Assembly (NCBI RefSeq): GCF_001661965.1
Contig: NZ_LYWZ01000011.1
Location: 186,001-250,000, forward strand
DNA: 64,000 nt
Source: Croceicoccus mobilis
GTDB taxonomy: Bacteria > Pseudomonadota > Alphaproteobacteria > Sphingomonadales > Sphingomonadaceae
Reading direction: 5' to 3'
In this document: positions 9,721 through 19,600 of the stretch, in pieces
Position numbering within the stretch: position 1 is the stretch's first letter
Layout: each line of letters begins with the position of its first letter
Notes under the pieces: generated by a model
Told to the model about the DNA's origin: nothing
The model's database searches: none
Seen by the model: the letters and a program-made list of their open reading frames with translations, nothing else
Program-made: the position numbers and the translations under genes

Positions 9721-11235
9721 ATGGCAAGCGGCGACGATAACGGCAAAAACGAAAGCGGAGCAAAGACTTCCGCAAATCGGCCGGTCGTAACGCGGTTCGC
9801 GCCTTCCCCCACCGGATTTCTCCACATCGGCGGTGCGCGCACGGCGCTGTTCAACTGGCTTTACGCTCGCCATCATGGCGGCAAGGCGCTGCTTCGCATC
9901 GAAGATACGGACAAGGCGCGTTCGACGCAGGAAGCGATCGACGCGATTCTCGATGGTCTGGGCTGGCTCGGCTTCGATTATGATGAAGAGCCGGTGTTCC
10001 AGTCCGCCCGCGCCGAACGCCATGCTGAAGTCGCGAACAAGCTGCTGGAAGCGGGCCACGCCTATCGCTGCTATGCCACGGCCGAGGAACTGGAGCAGAT
10101 GCGCGCCGAGCAGCGCGCCGCGAAAAAGCCGCTGCGCTATGACAATCGCTGGCGCGACCGCGATCCGTCAGAGGCTCCCGAAGGCGCGCCCTTCGTCGTC
10201 CGCCTCAAGACCCCGACCGAGGGCGTGACCGAGATCGATGACGCGGTTCAGGGCACGGTGAAGGTCAAGAATTCCGAGGTCGACGATTACATCCTGCTTC
10301 GTAGCGATGGGTCGCCGACCTATATGCTGGCCGTGGTGGTCGACGATGCCGACATGGGCGTGACCCATGTGATCCGCGGCGACGATCATCTTAACAACGC
10401 CTTCCGCCAGCTTCCGATCTACAAGGCGATGCAGACGATCGAGGATGGCTGGGAAGCGCCGGTCTATGCGCATATCCCGCTGATCCACGGCGCCGATGGC
10501 GCCAAGCTGTCCAAACGCCACGGCGCGATGGGCGTTGATGCCTATCGCGACGAGATGGGCCTGCTGCCCGAAGCGGTGGTGAATTACCTGCTGCGTCTGG
10601 GTTGGGGCCATGGCGATCAGGAAATCTTCAGCCGCGAGGAAGCGGTCGCATTGTTCGACCTGCCCGCCGTGGGCAAGGGCCCCTCGCGCTTCGATTTCAA
10701 GAAGCTCGCGAACATGAACGGCCAGTACATGCGTGAGGCGGACAACGCCCATCTCGCGAAGCTGGCCGCCCCGCGCATCGCCGCGCTGGAGCCGCAGTTC
10801 GATGCGGGCAAGCACATGACGCTGCTGATCGACGCAATGCCGTCATTGAAGGCGCGCGCGAAGAACATGGACGAGCTGGCCGCAGGCGCGCTTTTCCTGT
10901 TCCGCCAGCGGCCGCTGCCCATGGACGAAAAGGCGCAAAAGTTGCTGGAGGCCGAGGGCGCCGGGCAGATCCTGTCCGATGCCGCCGCGCGCCTTGCCGC
11001 CGCGCCGGACTGGAATGCCGAGCTTTTGGAAGCGGACCTCAAATCCATGGCCGAGGAACGCGAGCTGGGCCTTGGCAAGATTGCACAGCCGCTGCGTGCG
11101 GCGTTGACGGGGCAGGCAACCTCCCCCGGCATTTTCGACGTTCTGGTGCTGCTGGGCCGCGAGGAATCCCTTGCGCGCATCGCGCATTGCACCGGTGCCG
11201 ACGCGCTCGACACGGACGCGCTGGCAGGACAATAA
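9721..11235 (+). CDS. gltX: Glutamyl-tRNA synthetase
   Basis: A class I aminoacyl-tRNA synthetase that charges tRNA-Glu (and tRNA-Gln in bacteria using the amidotransferase route). The HIGH-type signature lies in [17 protein letters not shown] and the KMSKS-type loop in KLSKRHGA. At 504 residues it is full length; residues 1-18 are a polar, Lys/Asn/Ser-rich extension before the catalytic domain. An AGAGGAAG ribosome-binding site precedes ATG 9721. gltA follows after 31 bases. I see no tRNA-amidotransferase genes in the window, so discriminating versus non-discriminating specificity is open. Confidence 0.96.
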   Translation: MASGDDNGKNESGAKTSANRPVVTRFAPSPTGFLHIGGARTALFNWLYARHHGGKALLRIEDTDKARSTQEAIDAILDGLGWLGFDYDEEPVFQSARAERHAEVANKLLEAGHAYRCYATAEELEQMRAEQRAAKKPLRYDNRWRDRDPSEAPEGAPFVVRLKTPTEGVTEIDDAVQGTVKVKNSEVDDYILLRSDGSPTYMLAVVVDDADMGVTHVIRGDDHLNNAFRQLPIYKAMQTIEDGWEAPVYAHIPLIHGADGAKLSKRHGAMGVDAYRDEMGLLPEAVVNYLLRLGWGHGDQEIFSREEAVALFDLPAVGKGPSRFDFKKLANMNGQYMREADNAHLAKLAAPRIAALEPQFDAGKHMTLLIDAMPSLKARAKNMDELAAGALFLFRQRPLPMDEKAQKLLEAEGAGQILSDAAARLAAAPDWNAELLEADLKSMAEERELGLGKIAQPLRAALTGQATSPGIFDVLVLLGREESLARIAHCTGADALDTDALAGQ

Positions 11236-11266
11236 GCAAGAAAACCCGATCTGAAGGAGTGACTAA

Positions 11267-12550
11267 GTGGGCGATACCGCGAAACTGACCGCAGGGGGCG
11301 ATGAATACGAATTTCCCGTCAAGAGCGGGACCCTGGGACCCGATGTCGTCGACATCGGCAAGCTCTACGGCCAATCGGGCATGTTCACCTATGACCCGGG
11401 CTTCACCTCCACGGCGAGCTGCGATTCGGGCCTGACCTTCATCGATGGCGAAGAAGGCGTGCTTTTGCACCGCGGCTATCCCATCGGCCAGCTGGCCGAG
11501 GATTCGAGCTTCATGGAAGTCAGCTACCTGCTGCTGAATGGTGAACTGCCGAACAAGACTGAGCTTGACGATTTCGAGTTCACCATCACCCGCCACACCA
11601 TGCTGCACGACCAGCTGCGCCAATTCTACCAGGGCTTCCGCCGCGATGCGCACCCCATGGCGATCATGTGCGGCGTCGTCGGCGCGCTGTCGGCATTCTA
11701 TCACGACAGCACCGACATCTCGGACCCTGATCACCGCAAAATCAGCTCGCACCGCCTGATCGCGAAAATGCCGACCATCGCGGCAGCGGCCTATAAGTAT
11801 TCGATCGGTCAGCCGATGATGCAGCCGGACAACTCGCTGTCCTACACCGGCAATTTCCTGCGCATGACCTTTGGCGTTCCGGCCGAGGAATATGAGGTGA
11901 TCCCCGCCGTTGAAAAGGCGATGGACCGCATCTTCATCCTGCATGCCGACCACGAACAGAACGCGTCGACCTCGACCGTGCGTCTGGCCGGTTCCTCGGG
12001 CGCGAACCCGTTTGCCTGCATCGCGGCGGGCATCGCCTGCCTGTGGGGCCCGGCACATGGCGGCGCCAACGAGGCGGCGCTCAACATGCTGCGCGAGATC
12101 GGCACCCCCGACCGCATTCCGGAATATATCGCCCGCGCCAAGAACAAGGACGATCCGTTCCGCCTGATGGGCTTCGGTCACCGCGTCTACAAGAACTACG
12201 ACCCGCGTGCGACCGTCATGCAGAAGACCGTGCGCGAAGTGTTCGACGCGCTGAAGGTCACCGACCCCGTATTCGACGTGGCGCTGCAGCTTGAGGAAAT
12301 GGCTCTCAACGATCCTTATTTCGTCGACAAGAAGCTGTTCCCGAACGTCGATTTCTACTCGGGCGTCATCCTCTCGGCGATCGGCTTCCCGACCGAGATG
12401 TTCACCGCGCTCTTCGCCCTTGCCCGCACCGTGGGCTGGGTCGCGCAGTGGAACGAAATGATCTCCGATCCCGGCCAGCGCATCGGTCGTCCGCGTCAGC
12501 TCTACACTGGCCCGGCGCAGCGCGATTACGTGCCGATCGGCCAGCGCTAA
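11267..12550 (+). CDS. gltA: Citrate synthase
   Basis: Condenses oxaloacetate and acetyl-CoA to citrate, the entry step of the TCA cycle. The 427 residues contain the catalytic blocks [14 protein letters not shown] and [15 protein letters not shown] (substrate-binding His and Arg) and the FPNVDFYSG segment with the catalytic Asp. Length matches the hexameric, NADH-sensitive type of Gram-negative bacteria. The start is GTG at 11267, with an AAGGAG ribosome-binding site seven bases upstream (11254-11259). The gltX-gltA order is common in sphingomonads. Confidence 0.97.
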   Translation: MGDTAKLTAGGDEYEFPVKSGTLGPDVVDIGKLYGQSGMFTYDPGFTSTASCDSGLTFIDGEEGVLLHRGYPIGQLAEDSSFMEVSYLLLNGELPNKTELDDFEFTITRHTMLHDQLRQFYQGFRRDAHPMAIMCGVVGALSAFYHDSTDISDPDHRKISSHRLIAKMPTIAAAAYKYSIGQPMMQPDNSLSYTGNFLRMTFGVPAEEYEVIPAVEKAMDRIFILHADHEQNASTSTVRLAGSSGANPFACIAAGIACLWGPAHGGANEAALNMLREIGTPDRIPEYIARAKNKDDPFRLMGFGHRVYKNYDPRATVMQKTVREVFDALKVTDPVFDVALQLEEMALNDPYFVDKKLFPNVDFYSGVILSAIGFPTEMFTALFALARTVGWVAQWNEMISDPGQRIGRPRQLYTGPAQRDYVPIGQR

Positions 12551-12568
12551 GCGGATAAGGGGGCGACG

Positions 12569-12772
12569 ATGCTGCGGACGGTTTTCACCATCATCGGCGT
12601 CGTCGTCCTCGTCATGGGCGGGCTCTGGACCCTTCAGGGGCTGGGGCTCGTCATGTGGCCCGCCTCAAGCTTCATGCTGGGGCAGAGACAATGGGCCACC
12701 TATGGCGTCATCACCATGGCAGTCGGGGTCATATTGATCTGGCTGGCACGGCGCCGCAAGAATGGAAGCTAA
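12569..12772 (+). CDS. Small two-helix membrane protein, unknown function
   Basis: A 67-residue protein with two hydrophobic segments (residues about 6-31 and 44-60) and a basic tail ARRRKNGS, suggesting a hairpin in the inner membrane. It begins 18 bases after gltA with a GGGG ribosome-binding site before the ATG, and its stop codon lies in the first bases of the following terminator, so it appears to be the last gene of the gltX-gltA transcript. I do not recognise a named family. The clean operon position and plausible membrane topology support it as real. Confidence 0.7.
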   Translation: MLRTVFTIIGVVVLVMGGLWTLQGLGLVMWPASSFMLGQRQWATYGVITMAVGVILIWLARRRKNGS

Positions 12773-12797
12773 AGGGCTGTAGAGGCCCTTTTTTTAT
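12771..12797 (+). terminator. Rho-independent terminator after the gltA unit
   Basis: A perfect 7-bp stem (AAAGGGC, 12771-12777, with GCCCTTT, 12785-12791), a 7-base loop and a run of T residues to about 12795. It begins inside the stop codon of the 67-residue gene and precedes the end of the convergent histidine-kinase-like gene. Confidence 0.85.
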
Positions 12798-14152
12798 GTC
12801 TGGCTTTCCTTGCCCGCCACCGGCAGGCGGAGGGTAAAGCAATTACCGCCACCATCAGCAGGCGTGACTTCCAGCGTCCCGCCCATCGCTTCGGACAGAC
12901 GGCGGGAAATATGCAGGCCCAACCCGGTCCCGCCCTCTTCGCGGCCCAGGCGTTCGTATTTGCCGAATATCAGCTCACGCTCCTGCGCTGACAGAGTCGT
13001 GCCCTGATCGGTGATGCTGACGCGTGCCCGGTTACCCTCAACCGAACAGTCGATAAAGATTTCGCCGCCCTTCGGCCCGTAATTCACGGCATTGCCCAAA
13101 AGGTTCAGCAGGATCTGCATGCACCAGCGCCTGTCACCCTGGGCATGCGCCGGGTGGAATCGCAGGGCGAAACGCGCCTGCCTGCGCGCCGCGCGCGTTG
13201 TCAGCAGGCGGCAGGCGCCTTCGGCGATTTCGCACAGGTCAAGCGTGGTCAGTTCCGGCTCCGGCGCCTCATCCCCATCGACCAGCGCCTGCGCCAGACC
13301 GGCAAGATGCTGCCCGGCGCTGACGATATCCCCTGCATAGCTCACATATTCGCGCGCCAATGGCCCGGCGAGCCGGTCACGCATGATCTCTCCATTGCGG
13401 ATGATCCGCCGGACCGGCGCATCGAGCGCGGGCGCCAGCTGATCGGCGAGCAGCTTGTCGGGAAGCAGATCCTCGTCATTGGCGGGTTCGCTGGCGATCA
13501 CTTCCTCATGCCGGCGGATCAAGAGCTGGTTACCGCCCTGCCCCGCGCCGCCTGCCATCATCAGGTGCCAGCGCCGCTGCGATCCCTCGATCCCGCCGAC
13601 GATACCGCTACGCACACCCCATTGCGGGGGCTTGCCGCCATCGAGTTCGAAAAGGCTCGCCCAGTTCTGCCCACGCATCTGCCGCGCCTTGCCGACCAGT
13701 GGCGAAAGCTCCACGCATTCGGTCTCCAGCGCGACGATATTCTGCCGCTCGTCGAGCCACAGCACGGCCTCGGCCAGCAATTGTTCGATGGCAAGGCGCG
13801 TTTCGGCGGCCTCGTCACTGGGGGCATGGGCCGGTTCGGCCTCATTCTCGGCCGCAGTCCAGTCAGACAGGCGGATGGTGCAGCCATTTTCGCCCGGCTC
13901 GATTTCCGCCCAGCCCGAAAGCGAGCCTGCCGGATGGATCATCGTCAGCGAACGGCCCAGCTTCATGTTGTAGCCGCGCGCCTTGCGCACCAGCTGCAGC
14001 AGTTCGGGAACGGCGATCATGCCGGGAATGTCACCGCCGCACGCGCGCTGAAGCGCGGCAAGGCGATCATCCGCCTCGACCATGCGATCCGCCGCGTCGC
14101 TGCGAGCGATCAATGGCGCCTTGGCCCCGGTGATTGCGACTGTGTCCCCCAC
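12794..14152 (-). CDS. Histidine-kinase-like protein lacking the phosphoacceptor histidine
   Basis: The C-terminal 130 residues are a clear HATPase domain: N-box QILLNLLGNAVNYGP (Asn350, Asn354), a KYERLG F-box-like segment and G2 GTGLGLHISRRL (408-419). The G1 box is altered (DQGTT at 382-386 instead of DxGxG). At the place of the HisKA helix (about 233-260) the expected SHELRTPL-type motif reads PALDAPVRR, so the phosphorylatable His is absent. There are no membrane segments; residues 1-220 contain one or two PAS-like regions, by inference. It starts with GTG at 14152, nine bases after the preceding gene, as the third gene of a minus-strand unit. It may be a cytoplasmic regulator or pseudokinase rather than an active kinase. 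No response regulator lies nearby. Confidence 0.75.
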   Translation of the reverse strand: MGDTVAITGAKAPLIARSDAADRMVEADDRLAALQRACGGDIPGMIAVPELLQLVRKARGYNMKLGRSLTMIHPAGSLSGWAEIEPGENGCTIRLSDWTAAENEAEPAHAPSDEAAETRLAIEQLLAEAVLWLDERQNIVALETECVELSPLVGKARQMRGQNWASLFELDGGKPPQWGVRSGIVGGIEGSQRRWHLMMAGGAGQGGNQLLIRRHEEVIASEPANDEDLLPDKLLADQLAPALDAPVRRIIRNGEIMRDRLAGPLAREYVSYAGDIVSAGQHLAGLAQALVDGDEAPEPELTTLDLCEIAEGACRLLTTRAARRQARFALRFHPAHAQGDRRWCMQILLNLLGNAVNYGPKGGEIFIDCSVEGNRARVSITDQGTTLSAQERELIFGKYERLGREEGGTGLGLHISRRLSEAMGGTLEVTPADGGGNCFTLRLPVAGKESQT

Positions 14153-14161
14153 GGCCCGTCC

Positions 14162-15157
14162 CTACGTCCCGTATTCTTTGGTCTGCGGGCGGCCCGACTG
14201 TGGGCCATCCAGTGCCGGGGCGGTGCCGGTCAACAGGGCCTGCGCATCATTTCCGCGCAGGGCCGCGAAATTATCGGGCAGAGTGATATCGGGATGAATG
14301 GCAAAGAATTCGCGCTCGATCTCCTTGTCGCCCAGCCCCGCTGCGCGCAGCGACAGTGCAAGGCGAGCAAGCTGGCTCTCCCCGGTCGAGGAAGCGACAT
14401 TGTCGCGGGTTTCCCCCGAGGTCGCGGCAAGCGCCGAGAGGAACACGGCAACACCCGCATGGGTAACCGAAAGCGCGGCGAATGCGCCCGCACCCAAGGC
14501 GCCGACCAGCCGGTTCGCCGTGGCGATGCGGGTCTGCGCCTCATCATAATCGCGGCGAATCGCATGTTCGGCGGTGCGCGCATGCTCTTCGAAATTCATG
14601 TCGCCGGCCACGGCGGAGCGCAGCGTGTTGAGCACGGCGAACAGAACTTCGGCTGGAAGCTCGATGATCGGCAGGGTCATGCGCTGCATGTGGCGCACGA
14701 AACTGGCCTGCCCCGTCAAAAGATCCATTGCCAGAGTCGATGCATTCGGGTCATCGGCACTGATAAGCGCCTGAAGCAGCGGCGAAAGCGCCGGGTCCAT
14801 ACCGATTCGCCGCTCAAGGCTTTCAGTCAGCTGCCATTCCATCGCCACGGAATGCAGATGTTCCAGCAGCATCGGTTCGTCGATCAGAGCGCCCGACAGT
14901 GGATCGGAAAGATGCGGAACCCACGCTTCGGGGTCTTTCTCCCCGGCAGCTTCTGCAAGCTTTACAGCCAGTTGCGCCGCAAGATCCGATGCGAGGCCAC
15001 GCACGCGCGCCACAATCGAATCCGAGAACATCGCCCTGTCTTCGCTACCGATGATGTGGCGCAGGACAACCCCGCGTGCACCCAGCACACGATCACCGCG
15101 CTTCAGCTCGGAACGCATGGCAGAGGCTATTCCGCCTGTTTTTTCCAAATCGCCCAT
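14162..15157 (-). CDS. Conserved-looking cytoplasmic protein, unknown function
   Basis: A 331-residue, largely helical protein with no signal peptide and only one moderately hydrophobic stretch (about 226-252, Ala/Gly-rich). I recognise no motif or domain. The region about residues 140-180 (VRHMQRMTLPIIELPAEVLF) looks the most structured and conserved in character. ATG 15157 follows the upstream gene by 23 bases, and the kinase-like gene follows after nine bases, so the three are probably co-transcribed. A partner or regulatory role with the kinase-like protein is an inference from position only. The opposite-strand frame is long, but this strand links coherently to recognised neighbours. Confidence 0.65.
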   Translation of the reverse strand: MGDLEKTGGIASAMRSELKRGDRVLGARGVVLRHIIGSEDRAMFSDSIVARVRGLASDLAAQLAVKLAEAAGEKDPEAWVPHLSDPLSGALIDEPMLLEHLHSVAMEWQLTESLERRIGMDPALSPLLQALISADDPNASTLAMDLLTGQASFVRHMQRMTLPIIELPAEVLFAVLNTLRSAVAGDMNFEEHARTAEHAIRRDYDEAQTRIATANRLVGALGAGAFAALSVTHAGVAVFLSALAATSGETRDNVASSTGESQLARLALSLRAAGLGDKEIEREFFAIHPDITLPDNFAALRGNDAQALLTGTAPALDGPQSGRPQTKEYGT

Positions 15158-15180
15158 GGGTTCGGACTATCACCGTGTGG

Positions 15181-16494
15181 TTAAGGGCGCGTTAGTTTCG
15201 TGGCCCCCGTTCCGGACTGAAACGTAAAGCCGATCCATGTAAGGGCAAGCACTCCTGCGAGGAGCATCGAAAGCGTTACCGGCCATGCCCAGAATGCCGA
15301 AAGGGCTAGGCCAGCGCACAACAGCGGGCGATCTTCGAGCCAGGGGCGAATCGGGTGATAGGGATACTGCTGCGCACCCAGCCTGAGCATCGCGACCAGC
15401 ATCAAGGCTGCAAACCATTGCGATGGCTGCGCGAATCCCGGCCCGCCATTCACCGCGATGATTGCGACCAGCAATACGTCATAGGCAAGCAGCAGCACCT
15501 GCCCCAGATCGCGCCCGCGCCGCCGCAGTCGGCCCTGCCTGCGCACCGCCTGCAACACGCGCTGCCCACGCAAAGCCATCCAGCACAGCCCCATGAAGAC
15601 AAAGGCGAGCCAGCCCTGCTGGAACCCCGTCGCGGCCAGCGCCGCCCCGGCCAGCAACACCGCCATCGTGCCGACGAGCAGATCTCCGTGATCGCTTTCC
15701 AAAAGCCGCCCGCCGAAGCGGCGCGCCGCGAAACCGGCAATACGGGGCCCCGGCGTGACGCCGCTCGCCTTACGGATTGAACGTTCGAGCCGGGCCGTCT
15801 CCACGGCCTGCGCGGTTTCGTCGGTTCGCACCAGAACCCAGCGCCCGTCGGACAATGCAGCCGGGTCGACCCGGCGAATATTCAGCCGCGTCATCAATGC
15901 GATACGCAGCAAGGCTGAGGCCGTGTCGACATCGCGTGGCAGTTCGCGCAGGCGTTCGGCATGGCTTCCCGGTACCAGCATGATGCCCGCCCATGCATGA
16001 TCGGCATCAATCCGTTCGAACCCGGCGGCGATGCCCTTTTCGACAGGCAGCGTCGCGATGCCTTGCCCGCCCAGCTGCGCCAGCGCGGTGGCGGGATCGA
16101 CCATCAGCGAATCGGCGATCACCAGCAATTCGTCGGCCGCCGTCACTTCGGCGCAAAGTTCGGGGGCGTCGCGCACGATCTTGGCCGGGAGTCCCGCCGC
16201 CCTTCCTGCGCCCAGCATCGCTTCCACCCGGTCGTCCGCCTTGTCGCCCAGCACCAGTACGCGGGCAGCCCCGGCAGCGGCGGCCAGTTCGATCTGGTGC
16301 CTTGCGACCTGTTCGCCCGCGATGCGCAGCGATGCCGATGGGCGCAGGGTCGCCCGACCGGGGACAACGCCCTCGACCGTGTCGAGCATGGAGATGACGG
16401 CAATACGCAAGGGGCTGGACCTGATTTCCCGGTTAGACGCTGATGCAGAGCCTTCCGGCGCAGACATGTGCAGGAATGGCGGCAGAGCGTTCAT
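15181..16494 (-). CDS. Membrane protein with nucleotidyltransferase-like N-terminus; possible degenerate CDP-alcohol transferase
   Basis: The start at ATG 16494 gives 437 residues and has a GAAGG ribosome-binding site; the open frame to 16722 runs into the divergent gene. Residues about 35-245 resemble a nucleotidyltransferase fold in layout (SLRIAGEQVARHQIELAAA, then a strand-like VLVLGD), but the usual LxAGxGxR loop is missing. The C-terminal half has about six hydrophobic segments and is preceded by a GPRIAGFAARRFGGRLL segment like the linker before CDP-alcohol phosphotransferase domains in archaeal bifunctional IPCT/DIPPS enzymes. The expected D-x2-DG-x2-AR motif is not intact (QGRLRRRGRDLGQ instead). 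The homology is my inference; a plain membrane protein of unknown function remains possible. It is the first gene of a three-gene unit. Confidence 0.6.
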   Translation of the reverse strand: MNALPPFLHMSAPEGSASASNREIRSSPLRIAVISMLDTVEGVVPGRATLRPSASLRIAGEQVARHQIELAAAAGAARVLVLGDKADDRVEAMLGAGRAAGLPAKIVRDAPELCAEVTAADELLVIADSLMVDPATALAQLGGQGIATLPVEKGIAAGFERIDADHAWAGIMLVPGSHAERLRELPRDVDTASALLRIALMTRLNIRRVDPAALSDGRWVLVRTDETAQAVETARLERSIRKASGVTPGPRIAGFAARRFGGRLLESDHGDLLVGTMAVLLAGAALAATGFQQGWLAFVFMGLCWMALRGQRVLQAVRRQGRLRRRGRDLGQVLLLAYDVLLVAIIAVNGGPGFAQPSQWFAALMLVAMLRLGAQQYPYHPIRPWLEDRPLLCAGLALSAFWAWPVTLSMLLAGVLALTWIGFTFQSGTGATKLTRP

Positions 16495-16699
16495 GCAGCC
16501 TTCGCCGGGGGTCCGGCAAGGGACCCTTGGGCGATGTTCGCAGGGGATTTTGCCCCATCCCTGCCGAGGCTGGGGATTCATCAACGGATTATCCACCGTC
16601 TTTACCCGCTCGCACACGCGAAAAATCACTCCTGCGGGCCTGTTTGATAATGGATTTCGTGTTAGAGGATTCCGTTCAGGACGGTGACGGGCGAAAATA

Positions 16700-19600
16700 A
16701 TGGAAAGACGGCGCAATATCATCCGCTTCGGGCAGGACGGCGAACCTGTCGAACAGCACGACGAAACGCAGGACTCTGCGCAGTACGGGGCGCAGTACGG
16801 GGCGCAGGGCCACGAGCCTGACGCACCCTCGCATTACGAGTTGAGCGACGAGATGGCTTACGAAGACATGCCCCAAAGCCGCCGGGGCTGGGTCGTACCG
16901 GGCCTTGCCATAACCGCGCTGGCTGGCTGGACCGGGTTTTTCGCCTGGGCCAATTTCTATGATGGCACCGCCCTCTCCCTGCCCGCAGGCCCCGCCGAAT
17001 GGGCTGCGCTGATAGGCCAGTGGTCGATGCCCGCCGCACTGATCATCGCCCTGTGGATGCTGGCGCTGCGTCACAGCCGCGCAGAGGCTGGCCGCTTTGC
17101 CGATGCCGCCGCCTCGCTCCGCAATGAATCGATCGCGCTGGAAGATCGCCTGTCCAAGGTGAATGCCGAACTGTCGATCGCGCGCGAATTCCTGACCTCG
17201 CAGGGCCGCGATCTCGAATCGCTGGGCCGCGTGGCGAGCGAGCGCCTGTCGGAGAATGCGGGCCGCCTGCAGGAACTGATCGGCCATAATGGCGAACAGG
17301 TCGACCGCCTGCATGGCGTGTCCTCTGCCGCGCTCGACAATATGGAGAAGATCCGCGGTCAGCTGCCGGTTGTCACCAACGCCGCGCGCGATCTCGTCAA
17401 TTCGATCGGTCGGGCGGGCGATGGTGCGCAGACCCAGATCGAACGTCTGCGCGAAGGCTTTGGCCGCATTGGCGAAGCGGGCGAAATGTCGACGCTTAAG
17501 GTCGATGAAATGCGCGCCCGCGTGAACGAGGCTCTGACCGAGTTCGAGCGCTGTGCCGATCAGCTTGGCACCATCGCTTCCGACCGTTTCGCGGCGCTGG
17601 ACGCCGAAGGCGAAGCCCTGCGCGAACGGCTTGACCAGCAGGAAATCGAGGCGCTTGCCGCGGTCCGCGACCGGGCCGAGGAAGTCGAGCGCATGCTCGA
17701 AAGTTCACGTGCGAAGATGGCCGATGCCGAGAATTTCGCCATCAACGCCATGCGCGACCGTCTTGCCAAGCTGGAAGACGAAAGCGGCGATATCGCGGGC
17801 CGCGTCGCTCGCGGTGAGGCCGATGCGCTGCTCAGCCTGCGCACCAATCTTGCCGCTCTTGGCGATGAGGCGGAGCGCGTTTTCGCAGCCTTCGGCACTT
17901 CGGGCGATTCCGCGCTTGCCGGTTGGCGCGACCGCCTGTCCGCCGCCAATGATGAGGCGGATTCGCTGATGACCCGCTTTACCGAGATCGGCGGCGATGC
18001 CGTGACCGGCTGGCGGGAGCGCATGTCCGAAAGCGGGCGCGAGGCGGCCTCCATGTTCTCTGGCCTTGATCGCAAGAGCGAGGAGACGCTGGAAACCGTG
18101 GGTTCGCGCGTTGCCACGCTTTCGATGGAAATCGGCCGCCTGCACGGTGAACTCCTCCAGCACGGCGAGAATCTGGAAAGCGAGATCGCCGAGCGGATCG
18201 AGCGCAGCGAAACCGCCGCTCGCACGCTGGGTGAGCGCCTGTCGGCAGGGCTTGAGGCTCTGGACGGCGAAATCGATCAGCGCCGGCAGAAGAACGAGGC
18301 TGCGGGCCGCGCGCTTACCGAATCGCTGGCCGCCCAGCTGGACGAGGTCGACGACCGCATCGCCCAGCGCCGCCAGGCCTATCTCGATATCGAGCGCGAG
18401 TTTGGCGAAAAGGTCGCGCAACAATTCGCCGCGATCGAGGAAGCGTTCGAGGAACGCCGCATCCGCCAGCTGGCCGCAGGCCGTGAGCTGAACGAGGCCG
18501 TTGCCGAGCAGCTCGACGCCATCGACCGCAGCTTTGACGAGCGCCGCGCCGCCCGCATCGCCGCTGGCGAGCAGACCGTTTCCGACATCGACGAGCGCCT
18601 TGCCCGTTTCGACCGCGAGATCGAGGATCGCACCGCAGCCCGTATTGCTGCCGGTGAAAAGGCCGTCAGCGATGTCGACGACCGGCTGTCGCATATCGAC
18701 CGCGCCATCGCCGAACGTGCTGCCGCCCGCATTGCCGCCGGCGAGCAGATCGTCAGCGAAGTGGACGAACGCATCGCCGCGATCGACCGCGCCATGGACG
18801 AACGTGCCGCTGCCCGCATCGCGCTGGGTCAGGAAGGCATTGCCGCACTTGCCACCCAGCTTGAGGAAATCGACGCCGATCTGGACGAGCGCCGCCGCCG
18901 CCAGCAGGCGACCAGCGAATCGCTTGCCCGCCATGCCGAGATCATTTCGGGCCGCGTCGCCGATTACGCCAAGAAAATGGAAGAAGTGGCCGACAGCGGC
19001 CGCGATGCCGAAGCGATGGTCGGCGCCAGCCTTGCCGCATTGTCGGCAAAGCTGACCGAGAGCCGCGATGCGCTTTCGGGCACCGACAAGGCCGTGCTGG
19101 CATTGACCGACAGCTCGGTCCGCCTGCTCGAACTGATCGAGGCCAGCTCCCGCCATACGCGCGAGGCGCTGCCCGAAGCGATCGGCGAAGCCGAAGGCAA
19201 GCTGACCGCAGTGACCGAGCGCATGGACCGTCTGGGCGACGCGATGCGCGAGGCTGGCGAGAACAGCAAGTCGCTGGATGAAGCGGTGGAAGCCGCCCGC
19301 AGCACCACGCGCGGCACGCTGGAGGATATCGTCGCCCTGCACGATACGCTGAAGGCCCGCGGCAGTGAGCATGCCGAGCAGATCGGATCCTTGCGCGAAG
19401 TGCTGGCGCAGGCCCGCAACGACAGCGAGGCCATGGCCGAAGCTGCAGAAGCCACGCTGGGCGGCGCTATCGCCAAGCTCGCCGAGGCTAGCCGCGAGGC
19501 GGTCGCCAATATCGAGGGCACGTCATCTGATGCCGTGCGCGCCATTGCCGAAAAGCTGGCGACCGAAAGCGGCACCGTTGTTCGCGAGGCTGTCGAGGCA

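Noticed and set aside
13145-15184. A 679-codon open frame on the plus strand
   Set aside because: It is antisense to the kinase-like gene (clear HATPase motifs) and the next gene, and its product is compositionally odd (His/Arg/Gln-rich).
18200-18982. Regular 87-base repeats considered as a CRISPR-like array
   Set aside because: The units are contiguous, in frame and translate to a coherent 29-residue repeat; there are no spacers or cas genes.
17705-19372. A 555-codon frame opposite the coiled-coil gene
   Set aside because: It repeats with the same 87-base register because it mirrors the coding repeats; the product is Gly/Leu/Phe-rich with no recognisable domain.
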